From: Candidatus Iainarchaeum sp.
GTDB taxonomy: Archaea; Iainarchaeota; Iainarchaeia; Iainarchaeales; Iainarchaeaceae
NCBI GenBank assembly: GCA_013331625.1
Contig: DUGC01000051.1
Location: 14,234 to 31,578 of the forward strand
DNA: 17,345 bases
Reading direction: 5' to 3'
This document shows positions 1 through 5,806 of this stretch, one piece after another (the first letter of the stretch is position 1; each line of letters starts with the position of its first letter). The position numbers and the translations under genes were made by a program. The notes below the pieces were generated by a model that saw nothing but the letters and a program-made list of their open reading frames with translations, made no database searches and was not told the origin of the DNA.

Positions 1-174
1 GGCAATGCGTACAATTCGAGCTGCCCGAAATGTGAGAATGAAGCTGAAAAGCTCGTAATTGAAAAGTGCATTGGCGCGAGAATTAAGCTGATTTTAGCAC
101 TTTGCGAAATGGGGTTCACGTTTCAAATTCCTTTAGCGCCTTTTTTATCTCTTCGATCGTGCGCGTTGTTATGA
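1..174 (+). CDS. Possible 3' end of a Cys-containing protein (partial)
   Basis: Frame 1 is open from the window edge to a TGA at 172-174, so the start lies outside the window. The reading has a CPKC motif followed by a Glu/Lys-rich stretch and further cysteines, which resembles half of a zinc ribbon. The last 59 bases overlap the 3' end of the convergent regulator gene on the other strand. The final part, rich in Leu, Phe and Ser, reads like non-coding sequence. I recognise no family. The call rests on composition and the CPKC motif only. Chance openness antisense to the neighbour is a real alternative. Confidence 0.3.
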   Translation, partial: GNAYNSSCPKCENEAEKLVIEKCIGARIKLILALCEMGFTFQIPLAPFLSLRSCALL

Positions 175-820
175 GCAGCGGGATCTTTTCCGACTCCGCT
201 ATCTTTTGTGCTATCGGGTCGACCTTGTCGATTCCGTGCAGCACCACAAGCGCAGGCCTCATTTCTGTTGAGAACCTGCCCACTTTCACTGCAATCATCG
301 GGCTCCTGCCGGAACCCACCTGCATGAATATTAGCGCGCGCTCAGGGGTCTTCCCGTACATTTTGATGTATTCGTGGACCGGCACGTCTATTATGACCTT
401 GAGTGAATCAATGATGCTATACCCGTAAATCATTGTGTCCTTGAGCCTGCCCGGGTTTGCAACGCATTCTGCCCCCAGCAGCTCTGCAAATTTCCTGCCA
501 TCAATTGCCCTTGAAAACTCTGCGATGTCAAAGACGTCAGTGCGCGGGGCAAAATTCTTTTCAAGCTGCTTTTTTACCTTGTTGCCGCGGTTCTTGTCAA
601 TGTCAAGCAGGCTGTCAACAAGCCTTGCCACAACACCGATCCCCGGGCTTTTCCTCCTTCCGCCCTCATAATCAGAAATGGTGGAAGATGAGATCTTGAG
701 GACTTCGGCAAGCTCGGTCTGGCTCACGCCGAATATCTCGCGCCACTTTTTCATGCTCGATCCGGGGTCTTTGGAGAGGGCTATTTCTCCGGCAATTATC
801 GTAGCTAGCTGGTCTGCCAT
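116..820 (-). CDS. XRE-type HTH transcriptional regulator (COG1709-like)
   Basis: This 234-residue protein has an XRE/Cro-type helix-turn-helix at about residues 24-55 (VSQTELAEVLKISSSTISDYE, here split as VSQTELAEVL then KISSSTISDYE), with the usual RRKSPG stretch after the recognition helix. Residues from about 100 to the end form a second conserved domain, probably a ligand-sensing or dimerisation module. This layout matches a family of archaeal predicted regulators (COG1709 type). The family is widespread but its targets are mostly unknown. A TATA-like box at 841-849 lies about 26 bases before the ATG, so the mRNA is probably leaderless. The gene stands alone: it converges with the possible partial gene to its left and diverges from the mini-membrane gene at 969. 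DNA binding is well supported; the regulon is unknown. Confidence 0.85.
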   Translation of the reverse strand: MADQLATIIAGEIALSKDPGSSMKKWREIFGVSQTELAEVLKISSSTISDYEGGRRKSPGIGVVARLVDSLLDIDKNRGNKVKKQLEKNFAPRTDVFDIAEFSRAIDGRKFAELLGAECVANPGRLKDTMIYGYSIIDSLKVIIDVPVHEYIKMYGKTPERALIFMQVGSGRSPMIAVKVGRFSTEMRPALVVLHGIDKVDPIAQKIAESEKIPLLITTRTIEEIKKALKEFET

Positions 821-840
821 AGTATAATACGGGTTTAATC

Positions 841-849
841 CAATAAAAA
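841..849 (-). promoter_or_regulatory. TATA box of the XRE regulator gene
   Basis: The minus-strand sequence TTTTTATTG is centred about 26 bases upstream of the ATG at 820. That spacing would put the transcription start at or next to the start codon (leaderless mRNA). Confidence 0.5.
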
Positions 850-937
850 GGTTTCGTCAATCAACAGTTTTTGGCTTTGATGGGTGTCGAACCTGTTTTT
901 GGCGTCTTTTTGGCCCTTGCGACTTTTGCAAAGCAAG

Positions 938-946
938 ATTTATAAG
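938..946 (+). promoter_or_regulatory. TATA box of the mini-membrane protein gene
   Basis: The plus-strand sequence ATTTATAAG is centred about 27 bases before the ATG at 969. This is a good archaeal TATA box at leaderless spacing, and it supports the small ORF being a real gene. Confidence 0.6.
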
Positions 947-968
947 GGGCTAATGAGTATTGTAATGC

Positions 969-1130
969 ATGTTTGCAGTCGACAAGTTTGCCGTCGCAAT
1001 GCTCTTTATCGGGGCTGGCCTTGGGGGCCTCATAAAAGAGCTTCCACCGCCGGCTGATTTCCTCAACCCATTCCTTTCAATTGTGTTCCTTATAGTCGGC
1101 GTGCTGTTTTTGATTTCAAGGCAGAACTGA
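969..1130 (+). CDS. Small two-helix membrane protein (53 aa)
   Basis: The reading starts MFAVDKFAVAMLF and ends FLISRQN. It has two hydrophobic helices, at about residues 5-22 and 34-50, separated by a short Lys/Glu-containing turn with a PPP motif at 26-28. An in-frame TAA two codons upstream fixes the start at 969. A strong TATA box sits about 27 bases before this ATG. There is no Shine-Dalgarno, as expected of a leaderless gene. I recognise no family; it would be a helical-hairpin membrane protein. It is divergent from the XRE regulator and is the only plus-strand gene in this part of the window. The promoter and clean hydrophobic pattern make coding likely; the function is unknown. Confidence 0.65.
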   Translation: MFAVDKFAVAMLFIGAGLGGLIKELPPPADFLNPFLSIVFLIVGVLFLISRQN

Positions 1131-1164
1131 GGGTTATTGAAAGTGATTGTGTAAAACCGGCTGT

Positions 1165-1302
1165 TCAAAGACTTTTTTGTTGTCTTTCTTTTATCCTTCG
1201 TTGTCTTTCATTCCATTTGTTTCCCATTTCTTCTTTATGCATGGCCATTTGTTGATGCGTTTCCCGTCTGGCGTGTTGAACGGCTACAAATTTCGTTGTC
1301 AT
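1165..1302 (-). CDS. Small highly charged protein, possible gene (45 aa)
   Basis: The minus-strand ORF begins MTTKFVAVQHARRE and ends IKERQQKSL. It is rich in Arg, Lys, Glu and Gln, with almost no hydrophobic residues after the first eight, and would form a long charged helix. A GAGG Shine-Dalgarno-like stretch lies about 11 bases before the ATG, and an AT-rich element (AATAATTAT) lies about 30-40 bases upstream. It follows ftsZ on the same strand but is separated from it by the hairpin terminator at 1372-1393, so it is either read through or separately transcribed. Purine-rich DNA can yield such ORFs by chance. No family was recognised. Confidence 0.4.
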   Translation of the reverse strand: MTTKFVAVQHARRETHQQMAMHKEEMGNKWNERQRRIKERQQKSL

Positions 1303-1344
1303 CAATCGCAGTTCCTCAATGTTCAATTTGATAATTATTGCAAA

Positions 1345-1393
1345 ATGGCTTTTTTTAAAAAATAGAAATTCCCGGTGCCCTTTCAGGCACCGG
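1345..1393 (-). terminator. Hairpin terminator after ftsZ
   Basis: A perfect 8-bp stem (CCGGTGCC / GGCACCGG, 1372-1379 with 1386-1393) closes a 6-base loop 17 bases after the ftsZ stop. On the minus strand it is followed by a U-rich run (ATTTCTATTTTTT). Archaeal polymerase terminates mainly on U-tracts; the hairpin may aid this or stabilise the 3' end. Confidence 0.7.
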
Positions 1394-1409
1394 TTTTGGA
1401 ATTATCCAT

Positions 1410-2513
1410 CTAAAGGTACTTAAGGCCAAGGTCCTTGTCTTTTGATGGCCCCTTGTGCCCTGTAAGGTTCCTTTGCTTGCCTGTGATATATGGCGAGTTG
1501 ACTCCTGTAAAGATCGCAATGATCTCGATCTTGTTTTCGAATGTATTGTCAACCCTTGCCCCCCATATGACCTGCGCTTTGGGGTCTATCCTTTCTGTGA
1601 GCATTTCCCCCACGGCATTGGCTTCACCGAGCGTGAGTTCCGGGCCGCCTGTGATGTGTATCAGGCACCCCTGCGCCCCGCCTATGTCGACATCGAGCAA
1701 AGTGTTGTTGAGCGTGTCCTCGACTGCTTCCTCGACCTTGTTCACTGACTTGCTCTCGCCGACAGCGATGAGTGATAGGCCCCTGCCTGTCATTACGCTC
1801 CTGATGTCCGCAAAGTCAAGGTTGATGAGTGATGGCTGCGTGATTGTCTCGGTTATTCCGCGCACAGTCCTTGCAATTACTTCATCTGCTACCTTGAATG
1901 CGTCCTGTATTGGCAGGTTTGGCACGAGTTCCACAAGCCTGTTGTTATCAATTACAACAACGGTGTCTGAGAAGTCGCTTAGCTTTTGTATGCCTGCTTC
2001 TGCATTGATCATCCTTGCCCTTTCAAGTGAGAACGGGTAGGTCACTATTGAAACGACTATTGCGCCCTGCTCTTTTGCTATCTGCGCAACTATTGGCGCC
2101 GACCCTGTGCCTGTTCCGCCCCCCATCCCTGCGGAAACAAAGAGCATGTCAACCCCTTCAAGAAGCTGCACGAGTTCGTTCTTGCTGACTTCTGCCGCTT
2201 TTGCGCCTATTTCAGGGTACCCGCCCGCTCCAAGGCCGCGTGTGACAGACTTTCCAATGAGGACCTTTGTGACCTCATCGCCTACCATTGCAAGGTGCTG
2301 CTTGTCTGTGTTGATTGCCGCAAGCGTGGCTCCCTCAATATTCATCTTGCTGAGCCGGTTGATTGCGTTACAGCCTGCGCCCCCGCATCCTATAACCATT
2401 ATCTTTGGAGTTGAGAATTCCTCAATTCCCTTGTTTGCTTCTGCAGCCGCTGAGCTGCCATCTTTTTGTGTTGCTGAACTGACTAGAGACTTCAAGTGTT
2501 TCACCCCTTTCAT
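1410..2513 (-). CDS. ftsZ: Cell division GTPase FtsZ
   Basis: FtsZ is the tubulin-like GTPase that polymerises into the division ring at midcell. The 367-residue protein has a variable N-terminal extension (about 1-35), then the nucleotide-binding GCGGAGCN (42-49), the tubulin signature GGGTGTGSAP (131-140), and the T7 loop NLDFAD (231-236), whose Asp residues activate GTP hydrolysis in the neighbouring subunit. ITGGPELTL (287-295) marks the C-terminal domain. The protein ends in a short linker and LGLKYL, a plausible C-terminal peptide for membrane-anchor partners such as SepF. All catalytic positions I could check are intact. A TATATAC box at 2555-2563 predicts a leader of about 20 bases, and a hairpin terminator follows the stop. 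Whether it is FtsZ1 or FtsZ2 cannot be decided here. Confidence 0.97.
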   Translation of the reverse strand: MKGVKHLKSLVSSATQKDGSSAAAEANKGIEEFSTPKIMVIGCGGAGCNAINRLSKMNIEGATLAAINTDKQHLAMVGDEVTKVLIGKSVTRGLGAGGYPEIGAKAAEVSKNELVQLLEGVDMLFVSAGMGGGTGTGSAPIVAQIAKEQGAIVVSIVTYPFSLERARMINAEAGIQKLSDFSDTVVVIDNNRLVELVPNLPIQDAFKVADEVIARTVRGITETITQPSLINLDFADIRSVMTGRGLSLIAVGESKSVNKVEEAVEDTLNNTLLDVDIGGAQGCLIHITGGPELTLGEANAVGEMLTERIDPKAQVIWGARVDNTFENKIEIIAIFTGVNSPYITGKQRNLTGHKGPSKDKDLGLKYL

Positions 2514-2554
2514 CCACTCTTGCTTTTATTTGAAAGCAATTAGTAATGTGGACT

Positions 2555-2563
2555 GTATATATG
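2555..2563 (-). promoter_or_regulatory. Probable TATA box of ftsZ
   Basis: The minus-strand sequence CATATATAC lies about 46 bases before the ATG. It predicts a leader of about 20 bases, unlike the leaderless arrangement seen for most first genes here. Confidence 0.5.
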
Positions 2564-2589
2564 GTGCCTTTCTGATTAATAAATTAAAT

Positions 2590-2601
2590 TGCTTGCAAGC
2601 A
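2590..2601. repeat. 12-bp perfect palindrome upstream of the ftsZ promoter
   Basis: TGCTTGCAAGCA is a perfect palindrome about 30 bases upstream of the ftsZ TATA box. The position suits an activator or repressor site, but no binding protein can be named. Confidence 0.35.
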
Positions 2602-2686
2602 CGTGAATGCAACATTTATTCTGGCTTTAAAGCTTTGTTAAGCCATTTTTTCGCTAATGCGGGGAGAAATACGCCCTATTCTGTAA

Positions 2687-2700
2687 TTAACGTTCGTTAA
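2687..2700. repeat. Inverted repeat TTAACG-TT-CGTTAA
   Basis: Two 6-base arms flank a 2-base centre in the intergenic region between ftsZ and the zinc-ribbon gene, about 125 bases upstream of the ftsZ TATA box. It could be an operator or a short hairpin. The rest of 2514-2801 shows no convincing gene on either strand. Confidence 0.3.
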
Positions 2701-2801
2701 AGGGGTTGTTATTATGTTGAAGTCGGGTTATGTGTGGGAAAAAACAGGGTTTCCAATGCCTAGGTAGTTGAATTGTTGGTGGGGGGTCCCAATACTTGTT
2801 T

Positions 2802-2945
2802 TCACCACTTGAGTTCATGCATCGGTTTTCCGCAGCCCTCGCATGTCATGAACCCTTCTTTTGACTTAAATGACTTATCAGCCATCTTGAATGTATGGCA
2901 GTCATTGCACACTGCGTATACGTAATCCGCTGCTTTAGTATCCAT
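2802..2945 (-). CDS. Small zinc-ribbon protein (47 aa)
   Basis: The 47-residue ORF has two CxxC knuckles, CNDC (13-16) and CEGC (35-38), separated by a Lys-rich loop. This is the pattern of a single zinc ribbon binding one zinc ion. A textbook Shine-Dalgarno, GAGGTGA at 2951-2957, lies 5 bases before the ATG and fixes the start. It has no membrane segment or signal peptide. Such mini zinc ribbons in archaea often contact nucleic acid or larger complexes, but nothing in the sequence names the partner. It is on the ftsZ strand, about 290 bases upstream of ftsZ, and probably has its own promoter. Confidence 0.8.
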   Translation of the reverse strand: MDTKAADYVYAVCNDCHTFKMADKSFKSKEGFMTCEGCGKPMHELKW

Positions 2946-2950
2946 TTTGT

Positions 2951-2957
2951 TCACCTC
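2951..2957 (-). promoter_or_regulatory. Shine-Dalgarno of the zinc-ribbon gene
   Basis: GAGGTGA on the minus strand, 5 bases before the ATG at 2945, complements the conserved 3' end of archaeal 16S rRNA. It decides the start of a gene with otherwise weak evidence. Confidence 0.75.
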
Positions 2958-3248
2958 GAAGGATTATGTGTCAAGGCCGTTAAAACCCTTTTTTGGCGTT
3001 AATGGTTTTTAAAGAAGGGCCGGAATTGCTCAAGAACATGAATCGGCAACTGGTGCATGAGCGCAATAAACAAATTCACCCGAAACACTCAAAAAAGCAC
3101 AATCAGAAGCGTATGCACCCTCAAACCAATATACACTCTGGCGTGAAAAACACCCCAAAGACTTTCACCGATTGCTATAAGATTTTCTTTTGGATTTTTT
3201 CGCTCTCATTTCCCTCTCAGGGGCTGCAAATCCTTCTCCTGCATCGGC
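2958..3248. other. Intergenic region with no supported gene
   Basis: This stretch holds the probable promoter of the zinc-ribbon gene (AT-rich TTTAAAAACC near 3003-3012, minus strand) and the 3' flank of the 3249 gene. A plus-strand ORF from 2993 or 2999 to 3271 is open, but it reads as a His/Lys/Asn-rich low-complexity protein and runs into the 3' end of the opposing gene. I see no RNA gene. Confidence 0.4.
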
Positions 3249-4097
3249 TTATGCATGGAAAAGCCGCCTGAAAAATTCTCTCCTGCTTTGCGGTTTTGGC
3301 TTTGTTGGCTCTCTTTTCGCGGGAAATTGCACAGGTGAAGTTTTTTTGCCCGTAATCACAGCGTTCCTGTCAATTCGGAGTTCAATTATCCTGTCCGGCT
3401 CTTTTATCCAGCGTTCCAATCTGTTTTTCCGCAAATGCTTCTCTCTTGCCTGTTGATCCATCAGCATTTTTTTAAAGCCGTCATAGTGTCCCCTCCCCCA
3501 CACAATACCAATTGTTGGCTTTCTGCCAACTGTTTTTGCTAGTTGCGGTGCAACCACGGCTTCTGCTTTATATGCAGTCACCGCTTCCCTTGCTCTCATT
3601 ATGCCTTTTCCTGCCATTATTCTTGCGGGCAGGTGAATCATTTTAATTATAAGGGGATTTTTTATTTCCCCTTCAAGGTTGAGTGAATTTATGAACGGTT
3701 TATAACCAATAAGGGAAGTGCCTGCTGCTATCCCTGCTGCCTTTTTCAAGAACTTTCTTCTGGGCAGTTTAGCTTGGAGTGATTTTGATAAGGTGGCTGC
3801 TCCTGTGACAAGTGGTATTGCATGGCCGAGTTTAGCTCTGATCTCTGTGAGTTCTGTGACATCTCGGGCATCAGTAATCCAGATTTGCGCGCCGTCTCTT
3901 GCATAGTGCGCAACAAGGTCCCTTACCTGCACCGGCCGTGTGAAGTGGTCATTTGGAATATCTGACTGTGACGGGGTTCTAAGTTCGACAATGAGGCCAT
4001 CCATCGCGATTTTTGGAAAATCCTGCGGCCTGTGGTGGTGTCCATACATGAGCACATACTTTGCATTGAGCGTTTCCACAAGTTCCCACATGGCCAT
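3249..4097 (-). CDS. Double-GxxH protein of TIKI/TraB/EreA-like type, with Tat-like motif
   Basis: The 282-residue protein has GHHH at 19-22 and GRGH at 201-204, plus a VELRT segment (E38) after the first motif and an Arg-rich MRAREAV (167-173) before the second. This order (GxxH, Glu, Arg, GxxH) is the hallmark of the TIKI/TraB/EreA/ChaN-like superfamily, some members of which are metal-dependent hydrolases or proteases. The overall match is divergent. Inside the protein, PRRKFLKKAAG (112-122) is followed by a short hydrophobic stretch, like a twin-arginine signal in the middle of the chain. The C-terminus, SRREFFRRLF, repeats that motif style. A TATA box at 4113-4123 places transcription start within the first codons, so translation begins at the ATG at 4097 or, six bases on, at 4091. 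Substrate unknown. Confidence 0.55.
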   Translation of the reverse strand: MAMWELVETLNAKYVLMYGHHHRPQDFPKIAMDGLIVELRTPSQSDIPNDHFTRPVQVRDLVAHYARDGAQIWITDARDVTELTEIRAKLGHAIPLVTGAATLSKSLQAKLPRRKFLKKAAGIAAGTSLIGYKPFINSLNLEGEIKNPLIIKMIHLPARIMAGKGIMRAREAVTAYKAEAVVAPQLAKTVGRKPTIGIVWGRGHYDGFKKMLMDQQAREKHLRKNRLERWIKEPDRIIELRIDRNAVITGKKTSPVQFPAKREPTKPKPQSRREFFRRLFHA

Positions 4098-4112
4098 ACT
4101 AATGTTTTTTCA

Positions 4113-4123
4113 CATATAAATAG
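4113..4123 (-). promoter_or_regulatory. TATA box of the 3249-4097 gene
   Basis: The minus-strand sequence CTATTTATATG is centred about 21 bases before the ATG at 4097 and 27 bases before the in-frame ATG at 4091. The spacing slightly favours the second Met. Confidence 0.6.
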
Positions 4124-4363
4124 GTGACCAGCAGGTGCGGGAATTGCAAGTTGGTTCGTTTAACTGTGTTGTGGCAGTGGAAGGCTCGTGGGCATTTCCT
4201 GCTTGTGTTGCGCCCTACTGAACAGTTCAGCCATTTCGCTAAGGTCAATGTGAAGGGTGCCCTTCTCATCCACCCTTCTGTTTTGCCGAAACTATTATGC
4301 CGGGCATGTCTGCCCATTTTTCTTGTTTGCAGTATGTGCCAAAGCAGCTCCTACATTATTGAG
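4124..4363. other. Intergenic region without assigned gene
   Basis: Both strands carry short open frames without family likeness. The region has several short inverted repeats: GAAGGG-TG-CCCTTC near 4253-4266, CTGAAC-AGTTCAG-like arms near 4218-4231, and GGGCA-TGTC-TGCCC near 4302-4315. It could hold a small structured RNA transcribed with tRNA-Arg, but I cannot assign one. Confidence 0.3.
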
Positions 4364-4438
4364 CGGACCCGATGGGATTTGAACCCACGACCTTCACCTT
4401 AGGACGGTGCCGCTCTATCCTGGCTGAGCTACGGGCCC
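4364..4438 (-). tRNA. tRNA-Arg (anticodon CCT)
   Basis: The 75-base cloverleaf has acceptor arms GGGCCCG/CGGGTCC, D stem GCTC/GAGC, T stem GTGGG/CCCAT and a T loop TTCAAAT. The anticodon loop reads GTCCTAA, giving CCT, which decodes AGG (Arg). Discriminator is G73; CCA is not encoded. Two oddities are a G at position 32 and a G-A mismatch at the base of the anticodon stem (27-43). No intron is present. A TATA-containing palindrome lies 26 bases upstream. Confidence 0.93.
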
Positions 4439-4452
4439 ATCTATTAGGCTAG

Positions 4453-4474
4453 GGCTACGTTTAAAAACGTAGCC
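4453..4474 (-). promoter_or_regulatory. Palindromic TATA element upstream of tRNA-Arg
   Basis: GGCTACGTTT-AA-AAACGTAGCC is a 22-base inverted repeat with 10-base arms. Its TTTAAAAA centre lies about 26 bases before the 5' end of the tRNA, the expected TATA position. In RNA it could also fold as a hairpin 22 bases after the stop of the upstream gene, so it may serve as both promoter and terminator. Confidence 0.6.
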
Positions 4475-4496
4475 GATTGCTCTCAAGAAAAGCCTT

Positions 4497-5063
4497 TCAC
4501 AGCAGCAGCGCAAGGCAAAACCCTGCAGCAATGGGTATCGTGTAATTGTCATTGAGCGGGATGTATTCGGCGAGCAGGCCAACTATTGCTGTAATTATTG
4601 CGATGTGGATAGGGACAATGAATGAGAGCGCAATTGCCGCCGCAATCATCCCTGCAAGGGTTCCTTCGAGAGTGCGGTTTTTCATTATTTGGCGCTTTCC
4701 AAATAGCTTTCCCACAAGCGTGGACAATCCATCCCCGAATGTTACTGTGAGTATCGCCCCGATCAGCACCGTTTTGCCGAACGGGTAGAAAACAATGTTT
4801 GTGAGCAAAAGGCCGAATGTGAAAATAAGTGCGCCTTTTCCGGGGATGTCTGATTCGCCCCTGCGCTCGACATCGCTGACCACGGAGTGGATAAATGGGA
4901 TGTGGACAACATCCGTGTGCAGCCTTGAGAGCAGGTACCCCCCTGCAAGGATTGCTGCAAATGCGGCGATTGCGGCCTCTTTTGCCGGCGCGACAATCAC
5001 TATCGCCACTGCAATGAGCCCGCCGCATATGTGCATGAGCTGCCTTATGACCTCGCGCCTCAT
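4497..5063 (-). CDS. SEC59/dolichol kinase-like membrane enzyme (COG0170)
   Basis: The 188-residue integral membrane protein has about five or six hydrophobic segments. It carries the family's conserved polar islands: HICGG near the N-terminus (H11), PGKGALIF (74-81), TFGDGLSTLVGKLFGKR (108-124, Asp111) and K-x-RTLEGTLAG (128-138, Glu133). These match CTP-dependent lipid kinases such as dolichol kinase, phytol kinase and yeast diacylglycerol kinase, and related cytidylyltransferase-like proteins. In an archaeon the likely substrate is a polyprenol or another isoprenoid alcohol. Its ATG overlaps the stop of phosphopantothenate synthetase (ATGA at 5060-5063), so it is translationally coupled to the CoA genes. 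The substrate is not determined by sequence. Confidence 0.82.
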   Translation of the reverse strand: MRREVIRQLMHICGGLIAVAIVIVAPAKEAAIAAFAAILAGGYLLSRLHTDVVHIPFIHSVVSDVERRGESDIPGKGALIFTFGLLLTNIVFYPFGKTVLIGAILTVTFGDGLSTLVGKLFGKRQIMKNRTLEGTLAGMIAAAIALSFIVPIHIAIITAIVGLLAEYIPLNDNYTIPIAAGFCLALLL

Positions 5064-5806
5064 GCCCCCCGCTCCCTTACTCCTTTCCTGATCCTCATCT
5101 CGCTTTTCCTGAGCATTTTTTTATTATTGTATTCTGAGAGGATTTTTTGCAGTTGGGCTATTTTTTTCCCTTTGAGCCCATTCACTTTTTCTGCGAGTAA
5201 TGGAATGCAGCGCGTGATGTTGTCGACAATTGTAATATTTGCTTTTTTTGCAGTCCTGCTAATGGGATTGAGGTCTATAGCGATTACGAATTTTCCTGCT
5301 TTGCGTAATGCCCCTGTCCGGTCGCCATCCTCGAGCATCACCAGGACCACATCCGCTTTCCATATCCCGTTTTTGTCCGCAAGGCCCCTTTTTGAATTCA
5401 GGCCCGGAATTTTCTTTGCAGGGTTTGTCCCGAGTATTTTGGCCCCGAGCTTTGCGAATTCCTTTTCAATCAGACTTATCCGTTGCGGCGTGCGGTAAAA
5501 TAAATTCACCTCGATTTTTGCATCCGCGGCTTTTGCGAGCTCCGTGATCTCCCTTGCGCAGAGTGCTGTCGCGTTCCCGTTTACGGAAATCACTGGCCAT
5601 TTTGCCAAAATCAGCTTTGCCGCGGCTGCCTCTATCTGCACTTTTGCCTGCGCGGAGGTCTTCTCCCCCAAGAAATAATCCAGTGCTTCCCCCCTTCCGT
5701 GCGCGATCATCCCTGTTGCAGCAACGATGCCCTTGAGGAATGCCTGTTCCATTTTGTGGCGCTCCTCAAGCGATCTTTTGCGCGGGTGGTCTGCCGGAAT
5801 TGTCAT
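5060..5806 (-). CDS. 4-phosphopantoate--beta-alanine ligase (phosphopantothenate synthetase, archaeal)
   Basis: This enzyme joins 4-phosphopantoate and beta-alanine with ATP to give 4'-phosphopantothenate, the archaeal replacement for pantothenate synthetase plus pantothenate kinase. The 248-residue length fits the family (COG1701, formerly DUF137). Family segments seen are HPRKRSLEERHK (7-18), GMIAHGRGEALDYFLGEKT (32-50), PVISVNGNATAL (71-82) and KIEVNLFYRT (97-106), followed by GDRTGALRKAGK, which carries conserved nucleotide- and substrate-binding positions. It follows pantoate kinase with a 4-base ATGA overlap at 5803-5806, giving both steps in one transcript. No membrane segment; a cytoplasmic dimer is typical of the family. 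Confidence 0.95.
   Translation of the reverse strand: MTIPADHPRKRSLEERHKMEQAFLKGIVAATGMIAHGRGEALDYFLGEKTSAQAKVQIEAAAAKLILAKWPVISVNGNATALCAREITELAKAADAKIEVNLFYRTPQRISLIEKEFAKLGAKILGTNPAKKIPGLNSKRGLADKNGIWKADVVLVMLEDGDRTGALRKAGKFVIAIDLNPISRTAKKANITIVDNITRCIPLLAEKVNGLKGKKIAQLQKILSEYNNKKMLRKSEMRIRKGVRERGA

Noticed and set aside
1435..2700. Long plus-strand ORFs opposite ftsZ
   Set aside because: Antisense shadows of ftsZ; Ser/Leu/Pro-rich low-information sequences.
2993..3271. Plus-strand 92-residue ORF in the gap before 3249
   Set aside because: His/Lys/Asn-rich, weak start context, overlaps the end of the opposing gene; no domain seen.
4228..4273. Possible C/D-box guide RNA (GGATGAG ... CTGA, minus strand)
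   Set aside because: The C box does not match RUGAUGA well, no clear C'/D' pair is seen and a hairpin occupies the guide position.
4124..4402. Plus-strand 92-residue ORF running into tRNA-Arg
   Set aside because: It reads across the tRNA gene and shows no domain; openness is by chance.
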